This document shows, one piece after another, positions 24,901 through 37,128 of a DNA stretch of 64,000 bases. A model generated the notes under the pieces. The model was given only the letters and a program-made list of their open reading frames with translations, was not told where the DNA came from and did not search any database. The stretch comes from Varroa destructor. Taxonomy: Eukaryota > Arthropoda > Arachnida > Mesostigmata > Varroidae. Each line of letters opens with the position of its first letter. Position 1 is the first letter of the stretch. The DNA lies in contig NW_019211457.1 in NCBI RefSeq assembly GCF_002443255.2, forward strand, positions 16,292,374 to 16,356,373, written 5' to 3'. Made by a program: the position numbers and the translations under genes.

Positions 24901-27201
24901 CTTCCGGCATTACACTGCCGGGTGAACACGTTGGGTAAGATATACGGCTTAACTGTGTCGCACGCAGCTAGAATAGCAGCGGTTTCAGATGCGTCGAGGG
25001 GCTTCCGCCAGATGGTGCAGCATTATAAGCAGGTATTGGCTATAGAAACTTGTAACACTTGTACATATTGAAAGTTACCTACTTACAGTTTCAAACGTCA
25101 ATCAAATGAGAAAAAACCAAGTCAAATATTTGTGTTTTATGTTCAGCCTCAAGCATTCCTAAATAGATTTCGCGTTAGTAATAAAAGTAAACTGGACAAA
25201 TGTCTTTGCTATAGGCTGGACAACTCTCGTAAGAGCCTTCCAAATGTCTGCCTTCAGAATCGATGCTTACAACAACACACTTGTTGCAGAAATTTTCACC
25301 AGTGCTACATTGACTTATTTTCCACTTTCTACACGTCAACGAACGGCTAAGTAAACACGACGATCTCCTGCCGACGAGGCGCTGTCACAGTATCCTTATC
25401 AGCAAAAATCAGTAATAACCCAAAACCGACAACAATGGAATATGATAAACGAATCAAAACTACCTCAGTTATGGGCGCACCATATTCCCTTTTCCTAATG
25501 TTGTGCATATCTGTATCTTGATGCTTGCACCACGCTAGTACGCGACACAGTGGGTAGCGCTGAAATGGCCTATGGCACCTTACTCTCTACACAGTTTACA
25601 CCGTAGCGATACGCATCGTTTTGCTTCAAAAGCGGGGAGGGCATTGTTATCCTAATAACCAAGGTTTGGCAGCTGCATGAACCATGCCGCGCAGTGTACG
25701 AGGGCTTGGCCCTATACAGAGACTGGTACGAGGAACATTCGTTGAACCTCCATCTAAGAATCGATCATCTATCAGTCCTCTGAAGTGATTCGAAGCGAGG
25801 GGGGTCAAAGCACATTCACTTGGGTCTTCAGACGTGACGATGTCGGTCACTGAAGTGTCGGCGCTGCCGATATGCATAGCGTTAACGGCGTCGCCATGTT
25901 AACGTGTTAAGCTTTGTCTGTAGAGTTGTGGTGACTGTAAACGAATAGAATGTATGTAGGTTGTACGTATCCGCAGGCTTGTCACAGTCATTACACTCGT
26001 GAACATCGTTTCAAGCTCAAATAATGACCGATATCTGATAATAAAATATAGTTGTTTGAATCGGGATCTCCTAACATACACGAAATGCTACCTAAAGGTA
26101 ACAGTACTAGCGTTAGTTCCCCGGGAAAGGCTAGAAATGGTCTGCAACGGCGCTTGCCAAGCGAACGTCCTTGCTCTTATTTAACTTGTACATTAATAAA
26201 CACATTGCAGAAGCGATGGTTGAGGCAGCCATGTGAAAATTTTCTCCGCGCGATTTGTGCACTGATTTTATTAAAGGCACTCACAGAAGCCTGAAGTTTG
26301 GTTTTAGATATCGATGATCCCTTTGGCGTTCCTTCCTTATCGGTGAATTTTCTGCGTCGCCATTTACAAACGGAACGAACGCGCTTGCCGGATCGCTCGC
26401 GTCAAGCCATTCATGATTCTTCAGTCTTCTCACAAACAGTCTGATTATTTATAGCGATTCTGGCATAACACGGAGGCAAAGATGGATAACGTCGTATTGC
26501 CGTCGTGTGTTCAAACGCAACGCACGCAAAACATAAATATCACGAGAAACTGAATCAAAGCTATCGCTGCTTGTTCACCATACTGATTCCTGTTGAAATC
26601 TATATTCAGTCGGAATTTTACCGACGAATTTCGTATAAACGGCCCACTACCGCGCTTAACATTTTGCTGATGAAAAATACCAACCGCCAGTTACAATGTT
26701 ACTGGGTTTTATGGGCTCACTGTCGATAGGGGAATGCTAGCAAGCTCCCCGAGCCGCCCAAAGCTCGAGATAGGCAAAGCTATAATCGACCCAACGCGCA
26801 TTACTGGTAAGGTCGTTCGCATACGATACTGAGGAATCCTGTAAATTCTGTGCTTCTGGTTTTGACGGAGTCTCCTGTTGATATTTTCCATCGATCGTTT
26901 TCCTTCCGTCGGATCTCTCCCTTTTTGTTGTTTTCTCCTCATCGAGTAAACACGTTCGGAGCAGCTAAACACAACTCACTTCATTCGTGCAAGGCTTCTG
27001 ATCACGGCCGGACGCCAGCAATGCTAAAACCGATGGTAGTCTATGCCATTGAGTAACAAGCATATCAGGATGACAAAGACGCAATCATTCGCTGTTTTCC
27101 GCTAGATATCACACAATACCAATCAATATAGTATTCCTCTTGCGACGATTCAAATCATCATTTCAACAACCGCATCAATAACACCACTGACGTTGACGGC
27201 G

Positions 27202-27213
27202 ACAGCAGCAGCA

Positions 27214-27253
<40 letters not shown>

Positions 27254-27278
27254 CAGCAGTAGCAGCAGCGGCAGCAGT

Positions 27279-27320
<42 letters not shown>
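27202..27320. repeat. Interrupted (CAG)n tract
   Basis: About 119 bases of CAG units with a few GAG, CGG and TAG interruptions. Reads as Ala, Ser or Gln depending on frame, and all three are broken or flanked by non-coding sequence, so it is not evidence for a protein. Confidence 0.95.
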
Positions 27321-27321
<1 letters not shown>

Positions 27322-28497
27322 ATAACAATGACAACTAGCCGGCAAGCTAGACGAAGCCATTTTCGAAAATATGATTTACACACGGTCTACGCGCGCATAC
27401 AATATGATATCAATTTCTTCATCGATATCTCGTTGGATACACAGCCAGCCAATAGCGGACAATCTATTCTCGCGGCACTGTTCGCCCGAAGGAACCATTC
27501 AATTGAATGCGACTTCCTTTGAGCCTCATTTGTGATTGATGCTTTTCACAGTACTTTTCACTTAAGCAGGGAAAGCTTCAACAATTTTCCCTTACCGCGC
27601 TTCATATCTGTTCTGCTCTGATAACATCGAAAGTAACAGCAACAACGTCAAAAATATAAGAACAAAAACAACAATTACAACGACAACGACAACAAAAATT
27701 GCGATAAATTCGACTACAATTCGGAAATGATGGAAATGTTGAGCTGGTACAGCGAACGCGAATATCGACCATCTGAGATAAACAGAAAATATTACAGATC
27801 GCCGGCTCGTAAACAACCACGAGCAAGGGAAAACTATTCTGGTTTGTAGTTTTCAACGTTTTTCCATAAAGCCTCTATAGCACTAAATGCCCACATCAAT
27901 ATAACGATAACTATATACAGAATCAATCTATATAGGAGTAGAAAATATCAACAATTATATCATCGCGTATGATAAAAAAATTCACGTAGACACGATGTCA
28001 GAAGGTCAATTGTTGAAAAACGTTGTCTGAGCAACAGTAACTAGAGCTGCTGATTGTAGGGCCATAGGTAATGGCCGGTGGCCCTTATGATCTATTTGTC
28101 GTAGTATGATGATCTGTCTGACTGTATGCGATATCACAAAAGTTTTCATATTTTAACTTTGTAAGCGCATAAGGTATTAAGTCCCGATAACGGCTAAATT
28201 CATCATTTATTTGCCACGAGCTCATATGTAGACGATCCTTATGACAATGATGATTGAATCTGAATTGTGGAAAAGGCCGTGACGTTCATTCATGGAGTCA
28301 CGGAACAGACCAGCACGGTGACCAAGAAGATGTAGAAACCGTTTTAGCCAGTCGCTTAGTAAAAGAAAACGAAGTCATCATACGGATAGGCGTTCAGATG
28401 CATTCCTCCTGTAGTGGTTTCCTTCGATACTTTGGGTATCTTCCTCTTGTTCCCTCAGTTGTCGTTATATATCTATATATATATATATATATAGAGT

Positions 28498-29255
28498 GTT
28501 GTCGAAGAAGTGTTGACGGTTTTTCTAGCTAGATGGCTTTAACATCACATATATCAAGCAATATGAGTCGCGTCGGGTCGGTGTTGGTGTCATTCGAAAG
28601 CTGGAATTTGACAGTAATAGATAGGCTAAAATCTTCTACATTCAGATTCAAGATGGAGCGTCTTAAAAATGGGTGAATTTCTATGAAATTTCACTATATT
28701 TTACAATTTTATTACTATAAAGGCATAAATGCTGTTTCGGCTCATAAAAAAAGTTCCGTACTGTTTACGGTCAAGATGCGCCATCGGAAGAAACTTTCTT
28801 TCTTTCTTGAGATGTCGACGCTTTTCGCAGTCGTCGACCAATTACGAAAAAAAAGCTGACAAAAAATAATTGCGAAAGCTGAAGCCATGACATTGCCAGA
28901 AACTAAAAACCTACAAATTTAAATCATTTTAAAAAGACTGGCTAGAAAGAGGAGCTTGACGTTTGGGTGCTACAGGAAATGCCGCAACAAAAATTCACTC
29001 GGTCGTATATCGATCTGCAAAGCTCTACAGAAACGTAACGAGGTCGAGCCATTTCTAAAGTGGCTGATACGTTATTACGGTGGTGACGTGCGAAAAGAAA
29101 ATGGCCAAAGCCTACACTAACGTTGTGTTGTTCGTTGGTACTGGAAAATAATCGTACGTTATGAACCTGATTCAGGCCTCTAGTGTCAACGCGGAATAAC
29201 GTTACGTCAAGTTATTGAAAGAATCGACCGGAACTAATAGGACTGAACTAAAGAG
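28498..29255 (+). mobile_element. Decayed mariner-family transposon, copy 2, truncated at the 3' side
   Basis: Aligns with copy 1 from its left end: shared GTATTGACG/GTGTTGACG, CTAGATGGCTTTAA, TTTGACAGTA, and TATATTTTACAATTTTATTACTATAAAG segments in the same order. It keeps the SGRRPITKK-like transposase piece. Similarity stops near GAATCGACCGGAACTAATAG, just before a T-run, so the catalytic C-terminal third is missing. It is more decayed than copy 1, with many small deletions. No functional transposase is possible. Confidence 0.8.
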
Positions 29256-29520
29256 GTGTCCTTTTTCTTTTTTTTTTTTTGTTCACTATGACAATACCAG
29301 ACTAGATACAGATCTTTAGCTACCTAGCAAAAATGGAAGCACCACTATCTTGTTCGGTCTCTTGATCGTGTTTGTTTAGTATGCAAAAATCTCTGATTTT
29401 TCGCTCAAAAACCACGGAAGTTTTAGAGTGAGAAGATGATAGTATTACTGAGAAAGTGGCAGAACATCACCGATCAAAATGGCTCGTATTTATTTTGGTA
29501 GAAATAGAAAAATAATAGCT

Positions 29521-29554
29521 TAAATCTCGGCCTATATATATAGGCCGAGATTTA
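29521..29554. repeat. Perfect 34-bp palindrome in a longer imperfect inverted repeat
   Basis: The two 17-base halves are exact reverse complements, with a TATA-rich centre flanked by GGCC and AAATCTC/GAGATTT. Flanking sequences extend the symmetry imperfectly: TAGAAATAGAAAAATAAT on the left and ATTATTTTTTTCTTCTATTTC on the right, so a foldback of about 85 bp (29498-29580) is possible. This looks like a small foldback element or MITE core, or a transcribed hairpin. No flanking target-site duplication could be fixed by eye. Confidence 0.7.
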
Positions 29555-29875
29555 TTATTTTTTTCTTCTATTTCCTTTGGGGGCGTGCGTAACATTTTAT
29601 GATTTGATTTGTCGCGGTTATATGTATAAAATCAGTCAGAGGATTTACCAAATCCGCAATGCTTTTCTGGAACAATCAAAAAATCCATATCGATACTGCT
29701 AAGTAACAAGAACTACCGTGCACTTACAACAGTGATGCCTTTGAGCTGACTAAAGATTGGAAAAGGAAACTTTTCGACGCCTCCGAGTAAGTTCAGCCTA
29801 AAGCTTTATTTAGACGAAAGATACCATTGGAGGTGCATAAAAAAGCAAAAATTTCTCCAACACTTTTTTTTTGGA

Positions 29876-29894
29876 GGGGAGGGGAGGGGAGGGG
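29876..29894 (+). repeat. (GGGGA)n run
   Basis: Four near-perfect GGGGA units directly after a T-run. Four G4 tracts in a row could fold as a G-quadruplex on the plus strand. Confidence 0.85.
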
Positions 29895-31220
29895 TGAACC
29901 ATTTAGTGTATCCAGACAGACAGACATAGCCGCCCCCATGAAGCGCCTAAAATAATCAACAGTGAGTGTACTTTCAATTTTTTCGCGCCAGCTTTTTTTG
30001 GACGATAAAATGGATTATGATAAACAAATCTTGCGCAGTGAAATCCACATAATAAACTGAAAGAAAACATCTAACGGTGTCGTGTATTGAATGTGCCGTC
30101 ATATATGCGCCCGATCGCTAAGCATAGATAGTGGCTTTAAAGTACTGTTTATTTACGACAAAAAGCACAAAGTTGACTATAAAACTTCTAGAAATACCTG
30201 GGTGTAGCCAATCTAGAAACGTTATAGATTATAGTCATGAAGCAAAGTCGACGATGAGCTAGCTGTTCGTTGCCTGGAAAAAAATTTACTTGTTCATAAC
30301 CCATACCAATGTAGACCCTTTTTTACTGATTTTCGGCCTGGGTTCCCTTAGAGTTGTCAACTACGAAGCCTGAAAAGATGTCTACTAATATTCTAAGCAG
30401 TTTTTTTTTTTTTTTTTTAACAAAGCATTGATACGCAGTGTTCGGATTCGTCTTCTTGTCAACCTCGTCTCCCTCGCATTTTACTGGGCAAATGTTTTTT
30501 GTAGATATCCGGATTCAAACACACAACATCTGCATGAGTTCATGCCAGCCTCGCTACTGCTTCTGCCAGTATCTCTTGATGAATTAAACAAATCTACGAA
30601 TCGCTCCTTTGGACCTTTTTCTAATAGCCTATATAGTCTTCTTAACTTGATATAGTTAATGGAGGAATCGTAGTATACTGAAATTGCTGCGAACGACAAA
30701 AATAGACAGATAGATGCATGTGCTTAAGTCAGCCCTAAGCTTCCGGGGAGTATCAAATGAATCGAACCTCAAGTCAAGGTTCTTTCAATAAGCACACGTT
30801 TTTGTTACCTTATAGCCAATCACACTAAAGAAGCTAACATTAATGAGATTGTTGATTTAATTCTTACATGACTTCATACATTTGATATACGCTGAAAATG
30901 TAATTATGTAGTTATTTACGTTTTATACTGTTTATACTATAGCAGTTACTTTGCAGAATTTCCACGGAAATTTCGTCGTTACCCACATAATACAGGACAA
31001 ACTTTTTCGATCTTCCTCGAAACGTAAGTGCTCGATGCTCCCTAACTTTATTTCAAGGTGGCCATCGTTATCCTAGTATACTACGTGTAGCACAATTAAT
31101 GGCTAAAAGCAAATAAATGACGAGGGCAGACAGGGGAAGATATATGCAGTAATCCGCATCTGGTCAAACTGTCCCTTTCTGTTTATATGATCCATTGAAC
31201 TTTTTTGCAGCAGCGTCTAT

Positions 31221-31349
31221 AGGACCCGAAACCGCGCAGGCCCCCATCGCTTATTAAAAAACGATCGACAAATCTCTGCAAGCTGGTCCCGGCGTCACGG
31301 TACCAAGCCTCCCCAGTCCACCAATTGACTCGAAACAAACGTTGAAACC
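31221..31349 (+). CDS. Candidate terminal exon, unrecognised
   Basis: An acceptor (CTTTTTTGCAGCAGCGTCTATAG) ends at 31220. The frame that follows is open to a TGA at about 31347. It reads DPKPRRPPSLIKKRSTN and continues basic and Pro-rich, with GC-rich third positions. The other strand is also partly open. The length is well within chance expectation. Confidence 0.2.
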
Positions 31350-34300
31350 AGCAAATTATCCAACACATTGATGCTAGTCAACGAAAACTAGTGGATCTGA
31401 GCGGGGGGAGCAGCGTCTCTGCGTTCCTTCTTCACGAAGCCAAGGCTATGTATCACGTACTAATACACCTTTTGTACGTGAAATAGACATTACACGAACA
31501 TGCCATGCGTTGAATTGACCGCGGCGCAGTCAACAGCCGAAATCATCTTGACGCATGAAAGTCGCCCGTATGGCGGTGCCTAATGGGTCGATTTTTGGGG
31601 CTGCATGAAGAGATCATGCAGGTTTTTGGCAGAACGGACGCCCCGGTTTGTGGGATATGTAAGAATGGGGTGTGAGTGATTAAAAACGATAAAGGTTTCT
31701 TTTTCGTGCTGAATATACATAATAAAATTCTAATCATCTATTAAATGTGACGACTATAAGCTAATATGGTATCATTAAAATATTGATTGTTGCGGGGGAA
31801 AAAAAACGTTCTCTAGTTAGCTTTTCGCAACGAAAAAAATACGAAGTCAAAACTGAATGGGGCGATCCTGCTGCTTTTCCTGGGTCTTCATTTCGGGTTT
31901 CCATTTAGGTCGGTTACTTTTTCATGTGAGAGTTCATTTTACAAAGCAACGAACCTTCGAGATGTGACAGATTTGATTAATCCAAGGCATTTCGCTTCAT
32001 GAAGTCCAAGACGAAAATAGAACTGCAAGTTGGGAGATATCCAATAAATATCACTCGAATGCAGTGAGCTCCATTGAGGTCGTTTATAGACGTGTGGTAC
32101 AATATCTGCGGAATAGTTTCTTATAACGTCCTCAGCGTAGGCACCGAATGACTTAATTCGGTTGGATTTTTTTTTTTACTATTTTTGTTTCATCAAACGC
32201 TAGTCTTAAAATCGTTTCACGTATTGAATCCCGTAAATAGGCCAACGCGATTCTGGATCTATTTGCGTTGATGGCCAAACGACGCAATTTTCTTTAAATT
32301 TGGCCCACTATGCTTAACAGCAGTAAGAGTAACGAAAAAAGCCTTTGTACGCAGTCGATTTCATGTGCCTATGAGAAGATAAATGTTCCACAGGTTCTGG
32401 GCCCACTTGAAATTTCAAAGCAGGTGCAGTCCCACACTCACTATCACCACCACGCAAAATGCAGGACGATCCTGATAACTGTCCTATGAGAACCTTCGAA
32501 TCAAAATCTTTTCTTTTTGCTGAAACCTAGTTAAACTTAATCGGCATCTAAAGTAGACAATAATTTTCGACAGTAGCAATTTGCCGTCTCATCGTTGTAG
32601 TTTCAGGCTCCTGCGCGCCCCCTGCGTTGAGATCTTGTCATCTATGCTTCCCCCTTCTTCGTCTTAATAGCGTTGCGCCTCCTCTAGCTTGCTTTAGTCT
32701 GATTGTCGACGACTCAGTACCACACCGACCGCAATAAGTTCTTGAGCGTTTACTAGAGTTTTGCCGTCGTAGTTTGTTCGTGTTCTTTTTCGCTCGTGTC
32801 GATTACATCCGAAACGGAATCTGCGGGCAGCGGGTGGCACTTTTCTGGCAGAGGCTTTCGGGCGTGTTGGCCTAGCAGTCGGCCGGTTGTTCGATCTGTC
32901 GTTAAAAATGGCTGACTAACGATAGAAGATTGTGTTTTGAGGTTTTAGATATTCTCACCGACCTGTTTTTCTTCGCTATTCAAGCGGTGCGGGTTAGCCG
33001 TTGGGTCGATGTCATCTGAGTTCTAGTGCAGGCCGCAGGCCTGACACTGGATAACATGCTTCGGTTACGGAACCGCTATAGGCCACGACAGGTTCACAGC
33101 TGCGGCGGACCTAATGCAGCTCCGTACGAGAGGACGACAGACAATGACCAAAAAGAGTATTTGTTTGCATAGGTGTAGCAGAAACGAACACTCGCTTGCC
33201 GAACTTGGATGAAATTATCGATAATTTGATGAAGGAAAGTCACAGTGGACACCTTTCTTCGGTGAATTTGAATAAATTACACTTCGTTTGGACCACCCAA
33301 CTTTTTGTAATTATACAATGCACATTTAAAACAGGAAAAAAATATCTAGCGTTGATCCAACCCATTTTCTGGAGACTCATGGCTTAGATTCTACTTGCCT
33401 GGAATTAATTGAAGATATTAGATAACCCCAATTTGATCCATGGTACAAAGCATTAGGAACACGTTTAGGATTCTTTTTCGTTACCGACTATCATCAAAAC
33501 TTATCAGTATTAATAATAATCAGGAGGCTGCCTTTAATTATGAATTGCATCTGTGCGCTAAAAAAGTGATAAAAGTAGAAATAATCGTCTGTTATCGTTT
33601 CCAACTTCGTGAGCTTTTGGGCGGGAAACTTTATATTATATGAAATAAACTTTAACATCTTTCTGAGCCTTTAGCTCTATATCAATCTGAGATGAGAGAA
33701 ATAGTTTACATCGAAGAAGTACAACCTCATAAGCCTTTTAGCAGATAGCATTGTGTATTGCGTAAGCTCGTATTTTTGTTCGTTATTATGGTACGAACTA
33801 TTTTGCTTTAGGACTCTCCTGTAAATTTTTCCTGTAAAAAAGAGAAATAGACGTCTTTCTTAAATTAGGCATTTAATACATCCTTTGAAACCGAAAGTCA
33901 GATACCTTCATATATATTCATGTCCTTTTTTCGAAAATAGAACGACAAACCTATTCTTACCATCCCACTAGTAATAATGATACAAAAAATCAACAAATTT
34001 TCCGTTTGTTCTTGAAGTTTATTTCAAATCATCCTGTATATTGAAAGATATGTATTCAACACGAAAGCCTTTCAAATATAGGTATTGTGCGCATATATCT
34101 CTGTTTGTAATTTTTTAACTTTTTTTCCCAATTATCGTATTTATCAACTGCGGATATCAATCTCATAATCAAATCTGCCATACAGGAAAAGTTATTTCGC
34201 CAAGTTCTACTTTAGTGCACCGTTGGTCTTGACAGACATATGGCAACTGAAACTGTCCTAATTTCATCGCGCAATCATCAGGACACTTGGTCACGACAGA

Positions 34301-34502
34301 TTCTTAACTTTCTCCGCTTCATTGTTGTTTTCGAGCGAATCTTAAATCTGTACACCTTTATATTTGTTCGAGATTTCTACCCGATTCTCCTACTTTTCAT
34401 GTACCTACGGGTTTTTGATTTTCTGCTACGGCCACTATTGTTTCCATCTATTGGACTGGCACGACGGCCTGGAGCAGGGAGAGGCTAAGCAGCGCTTCCT
34501 AC
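31350..34502. other. Non-coding stretch with a possible promoter patch
   Basis: About 32.57-33.13 kb is GC-richer and has T/C-rich initiator-like motifs, then AAAATGGCTGACTAA, a good start context that opens only three codons (MAD, then stop). This could be a first exon or a very short upstream frame. Nothing else supportable. Confidence 0.35.
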
Positions 34503-34634
34503 CTGTTGCGTCACAGTTCGCGATCCAGCGCCTTCACCGCCGTTTGCTGATGGCGTATTTTCTGAGTCGGCGTTGTCTCGGACAACAAGTCGACGAACTA
34601 ACGTGACGGTCTTCAACCGCTCAAGAGGATCCAT
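34503..34634 (-). CDS. Candidate 5' coding exon on the minus strand, 44 codons
   Basis: On the minus strand ATG (34634) opens a frame that reads MDPLERLKTVTLVRRLVV and then an acidic, Gly-rich end. It finishes exactly in phase at a strong donor, CAACAG|GTAGGA (GT at 34502-34501). The frame is also open upstream to 34778, so the piece could be internal instead. No domain recognised. The next exon would lie to the left, below 34.5 kb, but I could not place it. Confidence 0.3.
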
Positions 34635-35909
34635 GAACGCTGGTAAAAGGTGACCGGCCACCAGATAAACGAATCGACGCTGAGGATTTTGAGCCTCGTA
34701 AATTGGCCTAGCTAACAGGCAAGTCTGGGTCGTACAATTGCTTAGCTGGCCGCGTTTGAAAAGTGGGTAATATCCCACCTAGTCGACCCGTCATTCCTCG
34801 GTACTCCAAGCCGCCTCATTTACCAAGAAAATGAAGTGTGATTTTCGCATCCGGCTATGACAGACAGCCAGCCAGAAAGGCAACAGCCAGGCTAGATAGC
34901 AAATGAATAAAGGACACTTATTCTTTTTAACGGAACTGACTGACGGATCAGCGACATTTGCGACCAACTGCGAACGGCGTCGACTTTTCAAGTGGCACCA
35001 ACTCGATGTTCACGGTGGGCCTTACGATGATGGGAGAACGATACTCGACAGACATCGCAAAACTATGCTATAATCTACTATGTATATAAATAATATATAT
35101 ATATATATATAATAGTTAACATTTGATATTGAACAACGGTACATTTTTAGGCAAAGTCGAGCCTTATATAGATCGTAATGCTAAAACTGAAGGCAGATTA
35201 TTAAAATGCATGAAGTTTGCTTGAAGTACATCTATCCAAAGACGAGCAGTGTAACGACCATAATTAGCTTGCGACAACAATCTGTGAGTGAGCATTTTTT
35301 TACGATATGTTTACATTTTTACAAAAAATTACACCGCTTTTTTACTCTAAGACTTAACTCTAATATCAATTTATTTTTAGTTTAAATTTACTTTTCTCTT
35401 TTTTGAAAAAAATAGATAAACAATAGATTTACGTTTGGTAGTTAATCAAAGTACGCTAAAAAAAACTATCATATATATGGTGAGTATTAATATTTGTTAA
35501 AATAAAATTGTAAAAATATGATTTCCATGTACCTCAGTGTGCTTAGTAATGTGAAGGTACGTGCACTTCGTGACAAAAAAGATTGTCTTTTCTTCAAATC
35601 CTTTCCAAAATAGGAATAAGTTTAAGTAAGGTGAATAGTTTGTATTCTGGATATGGGTAAACAAAGGTCGAAAAGTAGAAACGTGAAAATATACAGATAT
35701 ATAATGAATACCTAATAGAGAATAATAAATAAGAAGGAACGTAATGAGTTCAATATTAGGAGGTCAACGGACAATTAATAACTTGTAAACAGCAATAAGT
35801 GAGCGAGCAAGCACTGGATAAACTTAACACAGAATGGGACAAAACTGAAATCGATGTGTTCAACCCAGCACGCTCCAACAGTTTTTTCCTTTCGGCTTGC
35901 TAATTTCAG
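34635..35909. other. AT-rich stretch, no gene
   Basis: Contains a TA run at 35091-35112 and ends in the acceptor before 35910. No coding signal. Confidence 0.5.
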
Positions 35910-36344
35910 GCACCCGACGTCCTGAGCGTCAAACGTAAGCCGGCGCTCGGCATGAACCTACGCACGAGGTGCGTCAACCAGCTGCAATGGTATGAACCGC
36001 GGGGGTATGTCGAAAAAGAAACGCAAACAGAGCCTTCAGCTGGTCCATCACAAGCCTTCCTCACCGAATCGAGCACTTCTTCGACCTGTTCACTCATTGA
36101 CTTGACAATATATAGTGGTTCAACGCTAGCCGGCAACAAATCGACCGTTGGAACTTCGCTGTCTGTCGGTGTTCGTATTAATACAGGGTATCGACATCGA
36201 CACCCTCACAGGCACCAGCAGAGATCGTGGAAGAGTACTACATTACGGAAACGTCAAACGCAGCAGCAGCAGCAACAAAAACGACAATTACAATTGAGAT
36301 ACCAGCGCGCATCGTTGTTGTTGTCACTAATTTTCTCAGCTTAA
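35910..36344 (+). CDS. Candidate coding exon(s) of an unrecognised gene, upstream of the zinc-finger gene
   Basis: A pyrimidine-rich acceptor (CGGCTTGCTAATTTCAG) ends at 35909. The frame after it is open to a TAA at 36342. Its first part has GC-rich codon use and a plausible translation (KRKPALGMNLRTRC, then NQLQWYEPRGYVEKETQTEP), tailing into Ser/Thr-rich and then poor sequence after about 36175. A different frame looks better after 36187 (IVEEYYITETSNAAAAATK). This suggests an intron, perhaps from the donor-like GGG|GTATGT near 36003 to the ATACAG acceptor at 36186, or an indel. No family recognised. It may be the end of a neighbouring gene or an alternative 5' exon of the zinc-finger gene. 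Confidence 0.35.
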   Translation, partial: APDVLSVKRKPALGMNLRTRCVNQLQWYEPRGYVEKETQTEPSAGPSQAFLTESSTSSTCSLIDLTIYSGSTLAGNKSTVGTSLSVGVRINTGYRHRHPHRHQQRSWKSTTLRKRQTQQQQQQKRQLQLRYQRASLLLSLIFSA

Positions 36345-36780
36345 GCTACGATGCAGTAATATTTCGAGAAAAATTGTGGGTTAAAGCGAGTAAATTTTCT
36401 CACTTCTATTCAACGTTATGCATAGAAGACACCGCGCAACCCGGTTCGAGGTTTGCCGAACAGAATCTAACATTTTCAGATAGATAAATACAGCGGCAGC
36501 AGACAAACTCGTCTTTCCTTCGATAAGAACTTTGCTTTCTATCAGAAGAAGACACGTAACGTCCCGCCTTTTCGCTTCTGCTAAAACGACTAATTCGCTT
36601 TGTTACTGAGGTCGCACTGGATTCGCCACCCAACCGGAGAAGCCGGCCATTTCGAGACCAACACGAGCCAGCAGATTACGACAGCGAACGAAGCAGGCCA
36701 GATTGGAGCGATAATCCTATCAGTTTGCAAGTCACTGCTGCACACCCGGGGGCTTGACCAGCATTCGAAGAGGTACACAA

Positions 36781-36801
36781 CCCCCCACCACCCCCCCACC
36801 C
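36781..36801 (-). other. C-run cluster, G-quadruplex potential on the minus strand
   Basis: CCCCCCACCACCCCCCCACCC-type sequence: several runs of three or more C within about 20 bases. The minus strand could fold as a G-quadruplex, the plus strand as an i-motif. It lies in the presumed 5' region of the zinc-finger gene. Confidence 0.6.
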
Positions 36802-37100
36802 TTCATTTACTGATGCCGCACAGCCTCTCCGCATGGGACTCGCGTTTTTACGAGCCAGTCATCAACGAGCTACAGCTTGCTACCTACGCCTTTCATTAAC
36901 AGAACAACAATTATCACATAATCAGCACAACAAGCCACCGAGAAACGAGCGAGGCAGCTACCGATACACCAGCACAGCCGAGAACTGTCAGCAGTAGAAG
37001 CAAGCTTAATGTCGCGCATAGATGTGCCTACATCAAACTTGCGCTCACCCGAAGCACCTTGACGCATGGACGAACAACAGTGAAGAGAGGAGTGGAATTT

Positions 37101-37128
37101 GCGCGCGCGCGCGCGGGCGGGCGGGCGG
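37101..37128. promoter_or_regulatory. Alternating GC run plus GC-box cluster
   Basis: An alternating (GC)n stretch is followed directly by repeated GGGC units. The alternating part could adopt Z-DNA and the GGGCGGG units match Sp1/KLF-type GC boxes. It lies 3 kb before the zinc-finger start codon, in the most GC-rich part of the window outside the gene, so a core promoter role is plausible. Confidence 0.35.

Larger units (their letters stand above)
23323..28497. other. Intergenic or intronic stretch with CAG repeat
   Basis: Besides weak frames listed separately, the main feature is the interrupted CAG tract at 27202-27320. Open frames overlapping it are repeat artefacts. A TA run of 27 bases (28468-28494) sits directly left of the second mariner copy. 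Confidence 0.4.
29256..31220. other. Non-coding stretch with palindrome and G-rich run
   Basis: Holds the palindrome at 29521-29554, a GGGGA tandem run at 29876-29894 and a long T-run at 30402-30418. No gene seen. Confidence 0.45.

Noticed and set aside
27150..27522. Frames encoding long Ala or Cys runs on both strands
   Set aside because: Direct translation of the CAG microsatellite at 27202-27320, with no coding flanks.
32860..32905. TGGCCTAGCAGTCGG followed by GGTTGTTCGATCTG, like Pol III A and B boxes
   Set aside because: The boxes are only a few bases apart and no cloverleaf can form.
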